Position numbers and translations under genes: made by a program. Shown here piece after piece: positions 1 to 8,219 of a stretch of 64,000 nucleotides of DNA. The DNA is from Oceanobacillus sp. HTM 045. Lineage in GTDB: Bacteria; Pseudomonadota; Alphaproteobacteria; Rhodobacterales; Rhodobacteraceae. Each line of letters starts with the position of its first letter. Positions within the stretch are counted from its first letter, which is position 1. The stretch lies in NCBI GenBank assembly GCA_009733745.1, contig WNWL01000004.1, positions 436,001-500,000 of the forward strand. The letters are read 5' to 3'. The notes under the pieces were generated by a model. It did not search any database. It was not told the origin of the DNA and was given only the letters and a program-made list of their open reading frames with translations.

Positions 1-223
1 GTCCGGTGGCGGCGTTGAGCCAGCGCCGGAAGCCGCGGCCCTGCACGCCGGGGTCGTAGTCGCCCATCTGCGTGCTGTTGCGCCCGACCTCGCGCAGCAG
101 CTTCCAGAGTAGCCCCGCGTTGCTCTCGCGCCCCTCCGCCAGCGAGGAGAGCGTGCCGTCGGAGATGTAGACCAGCGTGCGCGGCCCGCGGCGCTTCTCG
201 TCGCGCTCCGGTGCGTTGCCCAT
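1..223 (-). CDS. DUF2235 (Tle1-like) hydrolase, N-terminal part only
   Basis: The gene runs off the left edge, so only about 74 N-terminal residues are visible. They read TLVYISDGTLSSLAEG, then a segment resembling YDPGVQG, the arrangement at the start of DUF2235 alpha/beta-hydrolase-like proteins, where the DGT motif begins the catalytic domain. Family members include Tle1-type phospholipase effectors of type VI secretion and many uncharacterised housekeeping-type proteins; the fragment cannot separate these. The start at 223 is chosen over an ATG six bases upstream because GGGGAGG then lies at the usual distance. The catalytic serine and histidine would lie outside the window. Confidence 0.6.
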   Translation of the reverse strand, partial: MGNAPERDEKRRGPRTLVYISDGTLSSLAEGRESNAGLLWKLLREVGRNSTQMGDYDPGVQGRGFRRWLNAATG

Positions 224-406
224 GACCATCCTCCCCGGGCCACCCGCCCGACCGGCCGGGTTCGTGCCCCGGCGCCCATTCGTTCACCGATTCCTAACGC
301 GGACCGGGTCTGGTCGGAACCGGCAGATTCCATCCGATCTGCGCCCACATTCCGAGCCAGAAGGCGGATGCGGCCAGAACCGGCGCGCGAGCAGGGAGGG
401 ATACCC

Positions 407-868
407 ATGCAGACCGCCGTTCGAACCCCCGGACACACCCGCGGGCACGATTCCGTCGTCCTCCCGGCGGAAGCCCGCAGCGCCGTCCGCGCCGTCTGCT
501 GGCTCATCGCGAAGCTCTCCGGCCTCGGGCTCGACAGCGCAGAGGCCGAAGGGCTCGCCGCCCGCGTCGGCCGGGCCTGGTCCGTCGCCGGCAGCGCGCT
601 CTATGGCCGGAGGCGTGAGGGGCACCACCTGATGGTCTCGATCCGTGCGGACGGGCCGCGCGGGCTAGCCATCGACCTGATCGGCGACATCACCGTCTCC
701 CGCCGCCTCGCCGCGCAGCTGGCCGCGGAACTCGCGATGGAGGCGGTGCCCTGCGACGGGATCGACGGTACTTTCCGCCTCACCCTTCACGCGGCCGATC
801 ACCCACCCGGCCCACGCGCCCGAGGCGGTCAGCCTCTGAGCGCCGCCCAGAGCTTCTGCGGCGTATAG
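407..868 (+). CDS. hypothetical protein, possible degenerate RsbW-like ATPase fold
   Basis: About 153 residues with a good ribosome site (GGAGGG) before the ATG at 407; an upstream in-frame ATG lacks one. No family is recognised with certainty. The pattern of a helix (about residues 20-45) followed by an alternating strand region (MVSIRADG, LAIDLIGD) resembles small RsbW-type ATP-binding proteins, but the N-box asparagine and the glycine-rich G2 box are absent, so any such relationship would be to a non-catalytic form. The 3' end overlaps the convergent CoxL-like gene by 40 bases. A true RsbW-like protein is encoded at 61 kb. The functional idea is a weak inference. Confidence 0.5.
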   Translation: MQTAVRTPGHTRGHDSVVLPAEARSAVRAVCWLIAKLSGLGLDSAEAEGLAARVGRAWSVAGSALYGRRREGHHLMVSIRADGPRGLAIDLIGDITVSRRLAAQLAAELAMEAVPCDGIDGTFRLTLHAADHPPGPRARGGQPLSAAQSFCGV

Positions 869-3102
869 GGCGTCTCCACCGGGCCCTTGCCCGCGCGGTG
901 CAGCGCGTCCAGCACCGCCAGTGCGCCGGTCGAGATCGAGCCCACCGTGCCCGCCTCGCCGCAGCCCTTCACGCCCAGGGGCGTTGAAGGCGCACGGTTT
1001 TCCGTCCAGGCGAGGTCGAACTCCGGCAGGTCCGCCGCCCGCGGCATGTAGTAGTCCATGAAGCTCGCGGTCAGCGGCTGGCCGGTCTCCGGGTCCCAGA
1101 CCATGTCCTCGCCGAGGATCTGCCCGAGCCCCTGCGCGATGCCGCCGTGGATCTGCCCGGCCAGCAGGTTCGGGTTGATCACCCGGCCAACGTCGTCCAC
1201 CGCGGTGTAGCGGGTGAGCGTCAGTCGCCCGGTCTCGCCGTCGATCTCCACCTCGCAGACATGCGCGCCATTGGGGAAGGTGGTCACGGCGCCCTGGTGC
1301 TCCCCCTCCGCGTCGATCCCGCCCGCCTCGGCGGCGAGATCGGCGAGCCCGACGCTGCGGTCGGTGCCGACGATGCGGTAGCGCCCGCCCTCCTCGGCGG
1401 AGAACTCGATATCCGCCTCCGCCGCCTCCAGGTGTACGGAGGCGAGCTTGCGGCCCTTCTCGATCAGGTCGTCGCCCGCCTTCTGCAGTACGAGCCCCGC
1501 GAAGACGGTGGAGCGCGACCCGCCGGTGCCGCCGCCGAAGGGCAGGGCGTCGCTGTCGCCCGCCTGCAGCCGGATGCTGTCGAGCGGCAGGCCGGTGATC
1601 TCGTGCAGGATCTGCGCCCAGGCCGTCTCGTGGCCCTGCCCGGTGGACTGGGTGCCGATCCAGAGCTTCACCGCACCGTCGGCGCCCATCGACAGCCGGC
1701 TGACCTCGCGCGGCTGGCCGCCGGTGCGCTCGTAGTAATAGGCCATCGCGATGCCGGCATGGCAGCCGCGGGCCGCCGCCTCCGCGGCCCGGGCCTCGAA
1801 CCCGGCCCAGTCGGCCTTCTCCAGCGCCATCTCGATATTCGGGAGCGGATCGAGGCTGTCGAAGGTGAGGCCCCCCGCGGTATCGAAGGGCAGCTGCTCC
1901 GGCCGCACCAGGTTGCGCCGCCGGATCTCCACCCGGTCGATCCCCATCTCGCGCGCCGCCTGCTCGATCAGCCGCTCGGTGACGTAGATCGCCTCCGGCC
2001 GCCCCGCGCCGCGATAGGCGTCGGTCGACGCGGCGTTGGTGAATGCCCCCCGCACCCGGACATGGACGGCCGGGATGTCGTACATGCCCCCGAGCAGCGG
2101 CGCGGAGAGCACCGTGTGGATGCCGGTGCCGAAGCTCGAATAATGCGCGCCGATGCCGGAGACATTGTCCATCCGCATCGCGAGGCAGCGCCCCTCCGCG
2201 TCGAACGCCGCCGATGCCTCGACGGAGAGGTCGCGCGCCTGCGCGTCGGTCAGGAAGCTCTCCGACCGGTCGCCGACCCACTTCACCGGCCGCCCGAGCT
2301 CGCGCGCGGCGAAGGCGGCGAGGGCGTATTCCGGGTGGTCCATCAGCTTCATGCCGAACGCGCCGCCCACGTCCGGGACGTGGACCTGGAACCGCTCCGG
2401 CTCCACGTCGAGCGCATGGGCCAGCTTCGCCCGCGCGCCGTGGGCGTTCTGCGAACCGATCCAGAGCTCCCAACGCCCGGTATCGGCGTGCCATTGCACG
2501 TTGATCCCGCGCGGCTCCATCGAGGCGACGACGAGGCGCTGCACGTCGGGCGTGATCTGCACCACGTGCGCCGCCGCGGCGAAGGCGGCGTCCGCCGCCT
2601 GCCCGTCGCCCATCTCCCACTCGTAGGCGACGTTGCCGGGCGCTTCCGGGTGTATCTGCGGCGCGCCGTCTGCCAGCGCCGCGCGGGCGCCGACCACGGC
2701 GTCGCGCTCCTCGTACTCCACCTCGATCAGCTCCAGCGCGTCGCGCGCCGCCGCCAGCGTCTCGCCGACCACCATCGCCACCGGCTGGCCGACGAAGCGC
2801 ACCACTCCGTCCGCGAGCCGCGGCATGACCACCGGCGCGGGCGCGGGCTTGAGCGGGAACTCGTTGCGCTGCGGCAGGACCTTCCCGGCGATGTCCTCGT
2901 GGGTCAGCACGGCGAGAACGCCCGGCGCCTCCCGCGCCGCGGAGGCGTCGAGCGCGGTGATCGTCGCGTGGGCCATCGGGCTCCTCAGAACCGCCGCGTG
3001 GGCCTGCCCCGGCAGGGCGATGTCGTCCACGTACTCGCCGTGCCCGGTGAGCAAGCGCACGTCTTCGAGACGGCCCACCGTCTGACCGATACCGAATTTC
3101 AT
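829..3102 (-). CDS. CoxL-type molybdenum hydroxylase, large subunit (form II)
   Basis: A 757-residue molybdopterin-binding subunit of the xanthine dehydrogenase/CO dehydrogenase family. The N-terminus (RLEDVRLLTGHGEYVDD) is the typical start of the aldehyde oxidase a/b-hammerhead domain, followed by the molybdenum-cofactor domain. The active-site loop reads AYRGAGR, the form II signature; the genuine CO dehydrogenase form I signature is AYxCSFR, so CO is an unlikely substrate and an aldehyde or heterocycle is more likely. GGAGG precedes the ATG at 3102. The medium (FAD) and small (2Fe-2S) subunits are not adjacent, so it either borrows partners or is an orphan. Confidence 0.88.
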   Translation of the reverse strand: MKFGIGQTVGRLEDVRLLTGHGEYVDDIALPGQAHAAVLRSPMAHATITALDASAAREAPGVLAVLTHEDIAGKVLPQRNEFPLKPAPAPVVMPRLADGVVRFVGQPVAMVVGETLAAARDALELIEVEYEERDAVVGARAALADGAPQIHPEAPGNVAYEWEMGDGQAADAAFAAAAHVVQITPDVQRLVVASMEPRGINVQWHADTGRWELWIGSQNAHGARAKLAHALDVEPERFQVHVPDVGGAFGMKLMDHPEYALAAFAARELGRPVKWVGDRSESFLTDAQARDLSVEASAAFDAEGRCLAMRMDNVSGIGAHYSSFGTGIHTVLSAPLLGGMYDIPAVHVRVRGAFTNAASTDAYRGAGRPEAIYVTERLIEQAAREMGIDRVEIRRRNLVRPEQLPFDTAGGLTFDSLDPLPNIEMALEKADWAGFEARAAEAAARGCHAGIAMAYYYERTGGQPREVSRLSMGADGAVKLWIGTQSTGQGHETAWAQILHEITGLPLDSIRLQAGDSDALPFGGGTGGSRSTVFAGLVLQKAGDDLIEKGRKLASVHLEAAEADIEFSAEEGGRYRIVGTDRSVGLADLAAEAGGIDAEGEHQGAVTTFPNGAHVCEVEIDGETGRLTLTRYTAVDDVGRVINPNLLAGQIHGGIAQGLGQILGEDMVWDPETGQPLTASFMDYYMPRAADLPEFDLAWTENRAPSTPLGVKGCGEAGTVGSISTGALAVLDALHRAGKGPVETPYTPQKLWAALRG

Positions 3103-3219
3103 GGATGCCTCCGTGGAAGATGCGCAGAGCCTATGCGGTCGAGCCCGGAGGTCAAGGCGTGGCATCCATGCCACGGCCCGTCCGCTTGCCACAATTGCTG
3201 CACAATCTTGACGCAACAT

Positions 3220-3236
3220 ACCGGGTACGTCCCGGT
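3220..3236. promoter_or_regulatory. inverted repeat upstream of the envelope protein gene
   Basis: A perfect palindrome ACCGGG-tacgt-CCCGGT lies 54 bases before the start codon at 3291, in the divergent region shared with the CoxL-like gene. It is operator-like in size and position. No regulator gene is adjacent, so the role is only inferred. Confidence 0.35.
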
Positions 3237-3290
3237 AATCGTTGTGTTTCCGGTCTTGCTATCGTGCGGGCGGGCCAACAAGGTGGGGGC

Positions 3291-5912
3291 ATGTTTAAAG
3301 ACGATCGCATGATCTCTATCCTGAGCGGCGTTGTGCTGATGCTGGGTCTTGGAATCCTGGCGCAGCGCACGGACCTGTTTTCGGGATTGCTCGGGTCCGA
3401 TCCGGACGCCGTGGAGCTTCGGGACGACGAGGTCGTCGCCGACACCGGCCTGCTGACCCGGATCGACGTGCTTTCGAACGACATCGGCGTGGATTCCAAC
3501 GCGGCGCGCGACCTGACCATCGTCGAGGCGCCCGCCTGCGGCCGCGCCTTCGTGCAGGCCGGGTCGATCCAGTATCTCGGCGACGCGGAATGCGTCGGCG
3601 AACAGTCGATCCGCTACGCGGTCGCGGCAGGGGAGGATGCTGCCTCTGCGAACGTGCGCCTCTTCGTGCGCCGCCGCGCCGAGCTGCCCGTGCCGGTGGC
3701 TTCCGCGACCGATGGTGCGACGCCCGATCCCGAGACGCCCGAGACTCCGGCGCCGGATTCCGCCGGGGCCTCCGGCGGCACCGACACAGCCGCGGACCCC
3801 GATACCGGCCCCGATACCGAAACCGCCGCCGCCGGCACCGACGTCTCGCCCGAGGCGCAGGCGACGCCCGTCCCGGTGATCGTCGGTTCCGCGCCCGCGC
3901 CCGTGCTGGCGCCGCCCGCCGACCCGGTCGCCCCCGACATGCCGGAGGCGCTCCGCCGCCCGGCTGCCGACGGCGCCTCCACCGCGCCCAGCGTGGCGCG
4001 CGATCCGTCCACCGTCGCCGGTGGCGTCGGCACCGAGCGCCGCCCCGCCGCGCCGGAGCGGGTGCCCGTGCCGCTGATCGGCATGGACCAGGCTGCTGCC
4101 GCCGAACTGCCTCCCGACATGGCGCTGCCCTCGATCGGCGAGGCCGACCCGCTCGGCGCCGTGCCGGCCGATCTCGCCGCGGTCGAGCCGCTTCCGGCCG
4201 CCGACCCGGTCGCCCCGGTCGCGCCCGGCCCCGCAGGGGAGGAGACACTCGCGGCCCTAGGGCCCGCACTCCGCGGCGAGGTGCCCGGCGCCGGTGCCGA
4301 ACCGCTGGGCGACGAGGAGCCCTCGGTGACGTTCACCTCTCCCGGCAGCCCGTCGCTGCCCGGAACGCCCCTCGGCGCGGATGCCAAGATCGAGATCGGC
4401 GGCTTCGGCGCCGTGCCCGACCTCGCCCTGCCGACCGGCTCCGCCGTGCCGGTCGACGGCAGCTTCGTCGCGGCCTCCGCTCCCGGCCATCCGCTGACCC
4501 TCGCCCATGTCGATGTCGCGGCGTTGTCGCCGCTGCCCGCGGCCTCGTCGCCGCCCGCCGGCGACCCGACGCTCGGCCCGGTCGCCCGCAGCACCGCCCC
4601 GTCGGGCCTGCCGGACGGCCTCGGCGGCGTCGCCGCCGTCGTGCTGCCGCTGACCGATCCGGGCGATGCGTCCGACCCGCTGGCCCTCGCGACCGAACCG
4701 GCGTTCAAACTGCCCGACGCCATCGTCCTCGCCGCGCTCGGCGAGGAGGCGGCGGGCCTCGTCTCGAACAGCCTTGCGCCCGTGCCGGGCGCGGCCGCCG
4801 CGCCCGCCCTCCCGGGCGGCGCGGTGCCGGGCCTGCCCCAGCCGCTGCTGCCGGGGGCGGAGCGTGACCCGCTCGCCGATGCCGCCGAGCCCGCTCCGGT
4901 GCAAATCGCCGCCCTCTCCGCCGAGCCGGCCTCCGAGGCGGCGCTGCCCGCCTTCCTGCCGCTCACCCGCGTGATCGACACTGCGAACCTGACGGCCGGC
5001 TCCGTCGCGATCGAGCCGGCCCCGGCCGTCCCGGCGCTGCCCGGCGCCGTGCCGCATCCCGCGCCCGAGCCTGCGCCCGCCACTGCCGATCCCTCGAGCG
5101 CGCCGGAGATGCCCGGCACCGATACCGATCCCGCCGGCGCCGATCCCGCCGGTACCGCGACCGATGTCGCCGCGCTCCCGCCGGCGGACATCGTCTGCAC
5201 TGACGTGCCGCGCGTGCGCACCATCGAGCAACCCGCCGCCTTCACTACCGTCGCGATCGAGGCGCCCTGCCACGGCGGCAGCATCGCCCGGATCGTGCAC
5301 GAGGGCGTCACGCTGGGCATCCAGCTCGACCGCGAGGGCAAGGGCCAGATCGGCATGCCCGGCCTGCGGACCTCCTCCCCCGCCCGGATCGACTTCGACG
5401 GCGGCGTCTCGGTGCCGGTCACCCTGACCTTCCGCGACACCGGCCGGATCCAGCGCGTCGTCGTCGCCTGGAGCGCGCCGGTGAAGTTCGGCCTGCACGC
5501 CTTCGAGGGCGGCGCGCGCGTGCCGGGCGACCAGGGCCATGTCGGCCCCTCGCAGCCGCGCAGCTTCGGCGAGGTGCGCATCACCGGTGGCGGTTTCCTG
5601 ACCACCTACCCGTCGGTCGGCGACGGCACCGACCAACTCAGCGTCTACACGCTATGGCAGAGCCGCCGCGGGCCGGTCGGCATCGTGCGGATGGAACTCG
5701 ACTTCGTCAGCCGGCGCGAGGGCGGCGGTGCGGCGGCCTGCGGGGCGGAGCCCAATGCCTCGCCCGAGTTCGCGCTGCTGATCTCCAATTCCGGGCAGAG
5801 CGAACCGCTGTCGCGCCACCGGATCGTCGCGCTGGAGTGTGCCGCAGTTCCCTCACAGGGTGAAGGATTCGTAAGTGGCGCCTTGCCGAACTTGGTAATA
5901 TCCAAACGCTGA
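3291..5912 (+). CDS. large Ala/Pro-rich envelope protein with cadherin-like domain
   Basis: 873 residues. Residues 8-25 form one hydrophobic segment (signal anchor), so the protein is probably anchored in the inner membrane facing the periplasm. Residues of about 40-125 contain a VLSNDIG motif and beta-rich pattern typical of bacterial cadherin/Ig-like repeats. About 500 residues of Ala/Pro/Asp-rich low complexity follow, presumably an extended spacer across the periplasm. A globular C-terminal part (about 632-873) carries several cysteines and looks compact and beta-rich; I do not recognise it. The start with AAGGTGGGGG upstream is preferred over an in-frame start 186 bases earlier that would have no signal anchor. 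It lies 60 bases before the phosphate-binding/OmpA gene and may be cotranscribed with it. Confidence 0.75.
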   Translation: MFKDDRMISILSGVVLMLGLGILAQRTDLFSGLLGSDPDAVELRDDEVVADTGLLTRIDVLSNDIGVDSNAARDLTIVEAPACGRAFVQAGSIQYLGDAECVGEQSIRYAVAAGEDAASANVRLFVRRRAELPVPVASATDGATPDPETPETPAPDSAGASGGTDTAADPDTGPDTETAAAGTDVSPEAQATPVPVIVGSAPAPVLAPPADPVAPDMPEALRRPAADGASTAPSVARDPSTVAGGVGTERRPAAPERVPVPLIGMDQAAAAELPPDMALPSIGEADPLGAVPADLAAVEPLPAADPVAPVAPGPAGEETLAALGPALRGEVPGAGAEPLGDEEPSVTFTSPGSPSLPGTPLGADAKIEIGGFGAVPDLALPTGSAVPVDGSFVAASAPGHPLTLAHVDVAALSPLPAASSPPAGDPTLGPVARSTAPSGLPDGLGGVAAVVLPLTDPGDASDPLALATEPAFKLPDAIVLAALGEEAAGLVSNSLAPVPGAAAAPALPGGAVPGLPQPLLPGAERDPLADAAEPAPVQIAALSAEPASEAALPAFLPLTRVIDTANLTAGSVAIEPAPAVPALPGAVPHPAPEPAPATADPSSAPEMPGTDTDPAGADPAGTATDVAALPPADIVCTDVPRVRTIEQPAAFTTVAIEAPCHGGSIARIVHEGVTLGIQLDREGKGQIGMPGLRTSSPARIDFDGGVSVPVTLTFRDTGRIQRVVVAWSAPVKFGLHAFEGGARVPGDQGHVGPSQPRSFGEVRITGGGFLTTYPSVGDGTDQLSVYTLWQSRRGPVGIVRMELDFVSRREGGGAAACGAEPNASPEFALLISNSGQSEPLSRHRIVALECAAVPSQGEGFVSGALPNLVISKR

Positions 5913-5972
5913 GAGTAGTGTTCGCCGGGGATATCCACAGAATACCGGGGGCGGGTAAGGAGAGGACGTAAC

Positions 5973-7547
5973 ATGAAACCGAGAGTGTTTGCGGGGGCGA
6001 TAGCATCGACGGCGGCGCTGGCCGTCGCCGCGGGGGTGGCGTTCGCCGAACCTGTCACGCTGAAGTCCTACGACGGAACGACGCAACTCCGGGGCGAGCT
6101 GGTCGAGTTCGACGGCACCGCCTACACCATCGAGACCGGCATCGGCACCATCCAGGTGAACGCGCTGCGCGTGCTCTGCGAGGGCGCCGCGTGCCCCGAG
6201 GATCCGATGTTCGGCGCCGAGTTCGGCATCGCCGGGTCCAACACGGTCGGCGCGGTCCTGATGCCGGCGCTGATCGAGGGCTATGCCTACTCGGTCGAGG
6301 GCGCGGTGACCCGCGAGGTCGGCTCGATCGAGAACGAGAGCGTGCTCCGCATCGCCAGCACCGACGGCCGCGAGATGGCGGCGATCGCGCTGGAAGCCCA
6401 CGGCTCCAACTCGGCCTTCCCGGCCCTTGCGGATCTTTCGGCGGCCATCGGCATGTCCTCGCGCCGGGCCCGCGACAACGACATGGCGCTGCTCGGCGCG
6501 GCCGGCCTGCCTGACCTGCGCTCGCCCGAGACCGAGCAGATCGTCGCGCTCGACGGCCTGATCGTCATCGTCCACCCGCAGAACGAGATGCGCGCCATCT
6601 CGCTCGACGACCTGGCCGACATCTTCGCCGGCGAGATCACCAACTGGTCCGACCTCGGCGGTCCGGACGCGCCGATCTCGCTCTACGCCAGCGACGAGCA
6701 GACCGGCACCTTCGAGACCTTCGAGTCGCTGGTGCTCGCGCCGCTCGGCTACGAGCTGTCACCGGGCGCGCGGCGTTTCGAGTCGAACGCGGTGCTGAGC
6801 GACGCGGTCGCCTCCGACCCGAACGGCATCGGCTTCGTCGGCATGGCCTTCGAGCGCGGCGCCAAGTCGCTGGCCATCGCCCAGGAATGCGGCCTCGTGA
6901 GCGAGCCGACCGAGTTCGCGGTCAAGACGGAGGAATACCCGCTGGCGCGGCGCCTCTACATGTACCGCCGCCCCGGCCCGATGATCGCGCACGCGGAGCG
7001 TCTCTACGAGTTCGCGCTCTCCGAGGAAGCCCAGCCGATCATCGAGGACGCGGGCTACGTCTCCGCCGGCATCACCTCGATCGGCATGGACCAGCTCGGC
7101 GCCCGCCTCGTGCACGCGCTGGTCGGCGAGGACGAGTTCTCGCTGCCGCTGATGCGGGAGATGCTGAACGAGATCGGCCAGGCCCAGCGCCTGTCGCTGA
7201 CCTTCCGCTTCGAGCCGGGTTCCAGCCGCCTGGACCAGAAGTCGCTGGCCGACCTGTCGCGCTTCGCCCGCCTGATGGAACGCGGCGACTACCGCGGCAA
7301 GGAGATCCTGCTGGTCGGCTTCACCGACTCCATCGGCGCCTTCGACCTGAACCGCGGCCTCGCCGTGCGCCGGTCGCAGGAGGTCCTGCGCCTGCTCGAG
7401 GAGGAGGCCACGCCGGGCACGCTGGTCGAGAACACCGTGCTGCCGCTCGGCTTCGGCGAGCTGACGCCGGTCGGGTGCAACACCAGTTTCTCCGGCCGCA
7501 TCGCCAACCGGCGCGTCGAGGTGTGGATCCGCGACGCGCGGAGCTGA
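5973..7547 (+). CDS. phosphate-binding-like domain fused to OmpA C-terminal domain
   Basis: 524 residues. A signal peptide (about 1-25, cleaved after AFA) leads into a PstS-like periplasmic binding domain (about 75-355) with the characteristic GSNTVG anion-loop sequence and ITNWSDLGG. The C-terminal part (about 400-523) is an OmpA-like peptidoglycan-binding domain: SSRLDQKSLADLSRFA, GFTDSIGAFDLN and NRRVEVWI. The product should therefore be a periplasmic protein that binds a small anion or peptide and is tethered to peptidoglycan, not a free transporter component; no pst transporter genes are nearby. AAGGAGAGG precedes the ATG. A terminator follows. The architecture is clear; the ligand is unknown. 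Confidence 0.87.
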   Translation: MKPRVFAGAIASTAALAVAAGVAFAEPVTLKSYDGTTQLRGELVEFDGTAYTIETGIGTIQVNALRVLCEGAACPEDPMFGAEFGIAGSNTVGAVLMPALIEGYAYSVEGAVTREVGSIENESVLRIASTDGREMAAIALEAHGSNSAFPALADLSAAIGMSSRRARDNDMALLGAAGLPDLRSPETEQIVALDGLIVIVHPQNEMRAISLDDLADIFAGEITNWSDLGGPDAPISLYASDEQTGTFETFESLVLAPLGYELSPGARRFESNAVLSDAVASDPNGIGFVGMAFERGAKSLAIAQECGLVSEPTEFAVKTEEYPLARRLYMYRRPGPMIAHAERLYEFALSEEAQPIIEDAGYVSAGITSIGMDQLGARLVHALVGEDEFSLPLMREMLNEIGQAQRLSLTFRFEPGSSRLDQKSLADLSRFARLMERGDYRGKEILLVGFTDSIGAFDLNRGLAVRRSQEVLRLLEEEATPGTLVENTVLPLGFGELTPVGCNTSFSGRIANRRVEVWIRDARS

Positions 7548-7578
7548 TCCCCGACGGCATTACCCGCCCCGAGTACCG

Positions 7579-7607
7579 CGCCCCCGCCTTCCCGGCGGGG
7601 GCGTTTT
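7579..7607 (+). terminator. rho-independent terminator
   Basis: A perfect 10-bp stem CGCCCCCGCC/GGCGGGGGCG with a 5-base loop is followed directly by TTTT. It lies 31 bases after the stop of the OmpA-fusion gene and before the acetyltransferase gene. Confidence 0.85.
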
Positions 7608-7633
7608 CCGTTCCGCCCGCGGGAGGGCATGAC

Positions 7634-8152
7634 ATGACCGACGAGATCCGCACCGAACGTCTGCTGCTGCGCCGCGTGCGGGAGGAGGACGCGGCCGACC
7701 TGTTCGAGGTGTTCCGCGACCCGCGCGCCATGCGCTACTGGTCGCACCTGCCGCACACGCACATCGACGAGACCCGCAAGTGGGTCGGTGCGATGGCCGG
7801 TCTCCCGCCCGGAAAGGCCGACGACTTCGTCATCGAGCACGAGGGTCGGGTGATCGGCAAGGCGGGCTGCTGGCTCGGCGCCGAGGTCGGCATCCTCGTC
7901 CACCCGGCGCACTGGGGCAGGGGCATCGCCAGCGAGGCGCTGACGGCGGTGATCCCGCACTGCTTCGCCACCCTCGATGCCGACCGCCTCACCGCCGATA
8001 CCGACCCCCGCAACGACGCGGTGCACCGGCTGTTCAGGGGCCTCGGCTTCACCGAGAGCGGCTTTGCCGAGCGCACTATCCTCGTGGGCGAGGAATGGTG
8101 CGACAGCCTCTATTTCGAGCTGACGCGGGAGCGGTGGGAAGCGGGCGGATGA
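7634..8152 (+). CDS. GNAT-family N-acetyltransferase (RimJ/RimL type)
   Basis: 172 residues. The start (EIRTERLLLRRVREEDAADL) and the acetyl-CoA loop region (HPAHWGRGIASEAL) are typical of the RimJ/RimL-like branch of GNAT enzymes, which acetylate N-terminal or small-molecule amines using acetyl-CoA. NDAVHRLFRGLGF is the usual C-terminal motif. GGGAGG lies eight bases before the ATG; an ATG five bases upstream is out of frame. It stands alone after a terminator and converges on the Tat-exported hydroxylase operon. The substrate cannot be predicted. Confidence 0.85.
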   Translation: MTDEIRTERLLLRRVREEDAADLFEVFRDPRAMRYWSHLPHTHIDETRKWVGAMAGLPPGKADDFVIEHEGRVIGKAGCWLGAEVGILVHPAHWGRGIASEALTAVIPHCFATLDADRLTADTDPRNDAVHRLFRGLGFTESGFAERTILVGEEWCDSLYFELTRERWEAGG

Positions 8153-8175
8153 TGCGGGCGGCTGAAGCGGGATGA

Positions 8176-8199
8176 CCCCCGGCCCGTGCGGGCCGGGGG
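8176..8199. terminator. hairpin between convergent genes
   Basis: A perfect 10-bp stem CCCCCGGCCC/GGGCCGGGGG with a GTGC loop lies between the convergent acetyltransferase and hydroxylase genes. It has no T-tract on either side, so its terminator role is inferred from position. Confidence 0.5.
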
Positions 8200-8219
8200 C
8201 AAGGCAGCGAAGGGCAGCG

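Noticed and set aside
3105-3290. N-terminal extension of the envelope protein from 3105
   Set aside because: It would bury the membrane anchor 60 residues in and overlap the divergent promoter; ATG at 3291 has a better ribosome site.
3614-5605. Long Ser/Gly/Ala-rich frame opposite the envelope protein
   Set aside because: Mirror of the Ala/Pro-rich spacer; no ribosome site and no recognisable domain.
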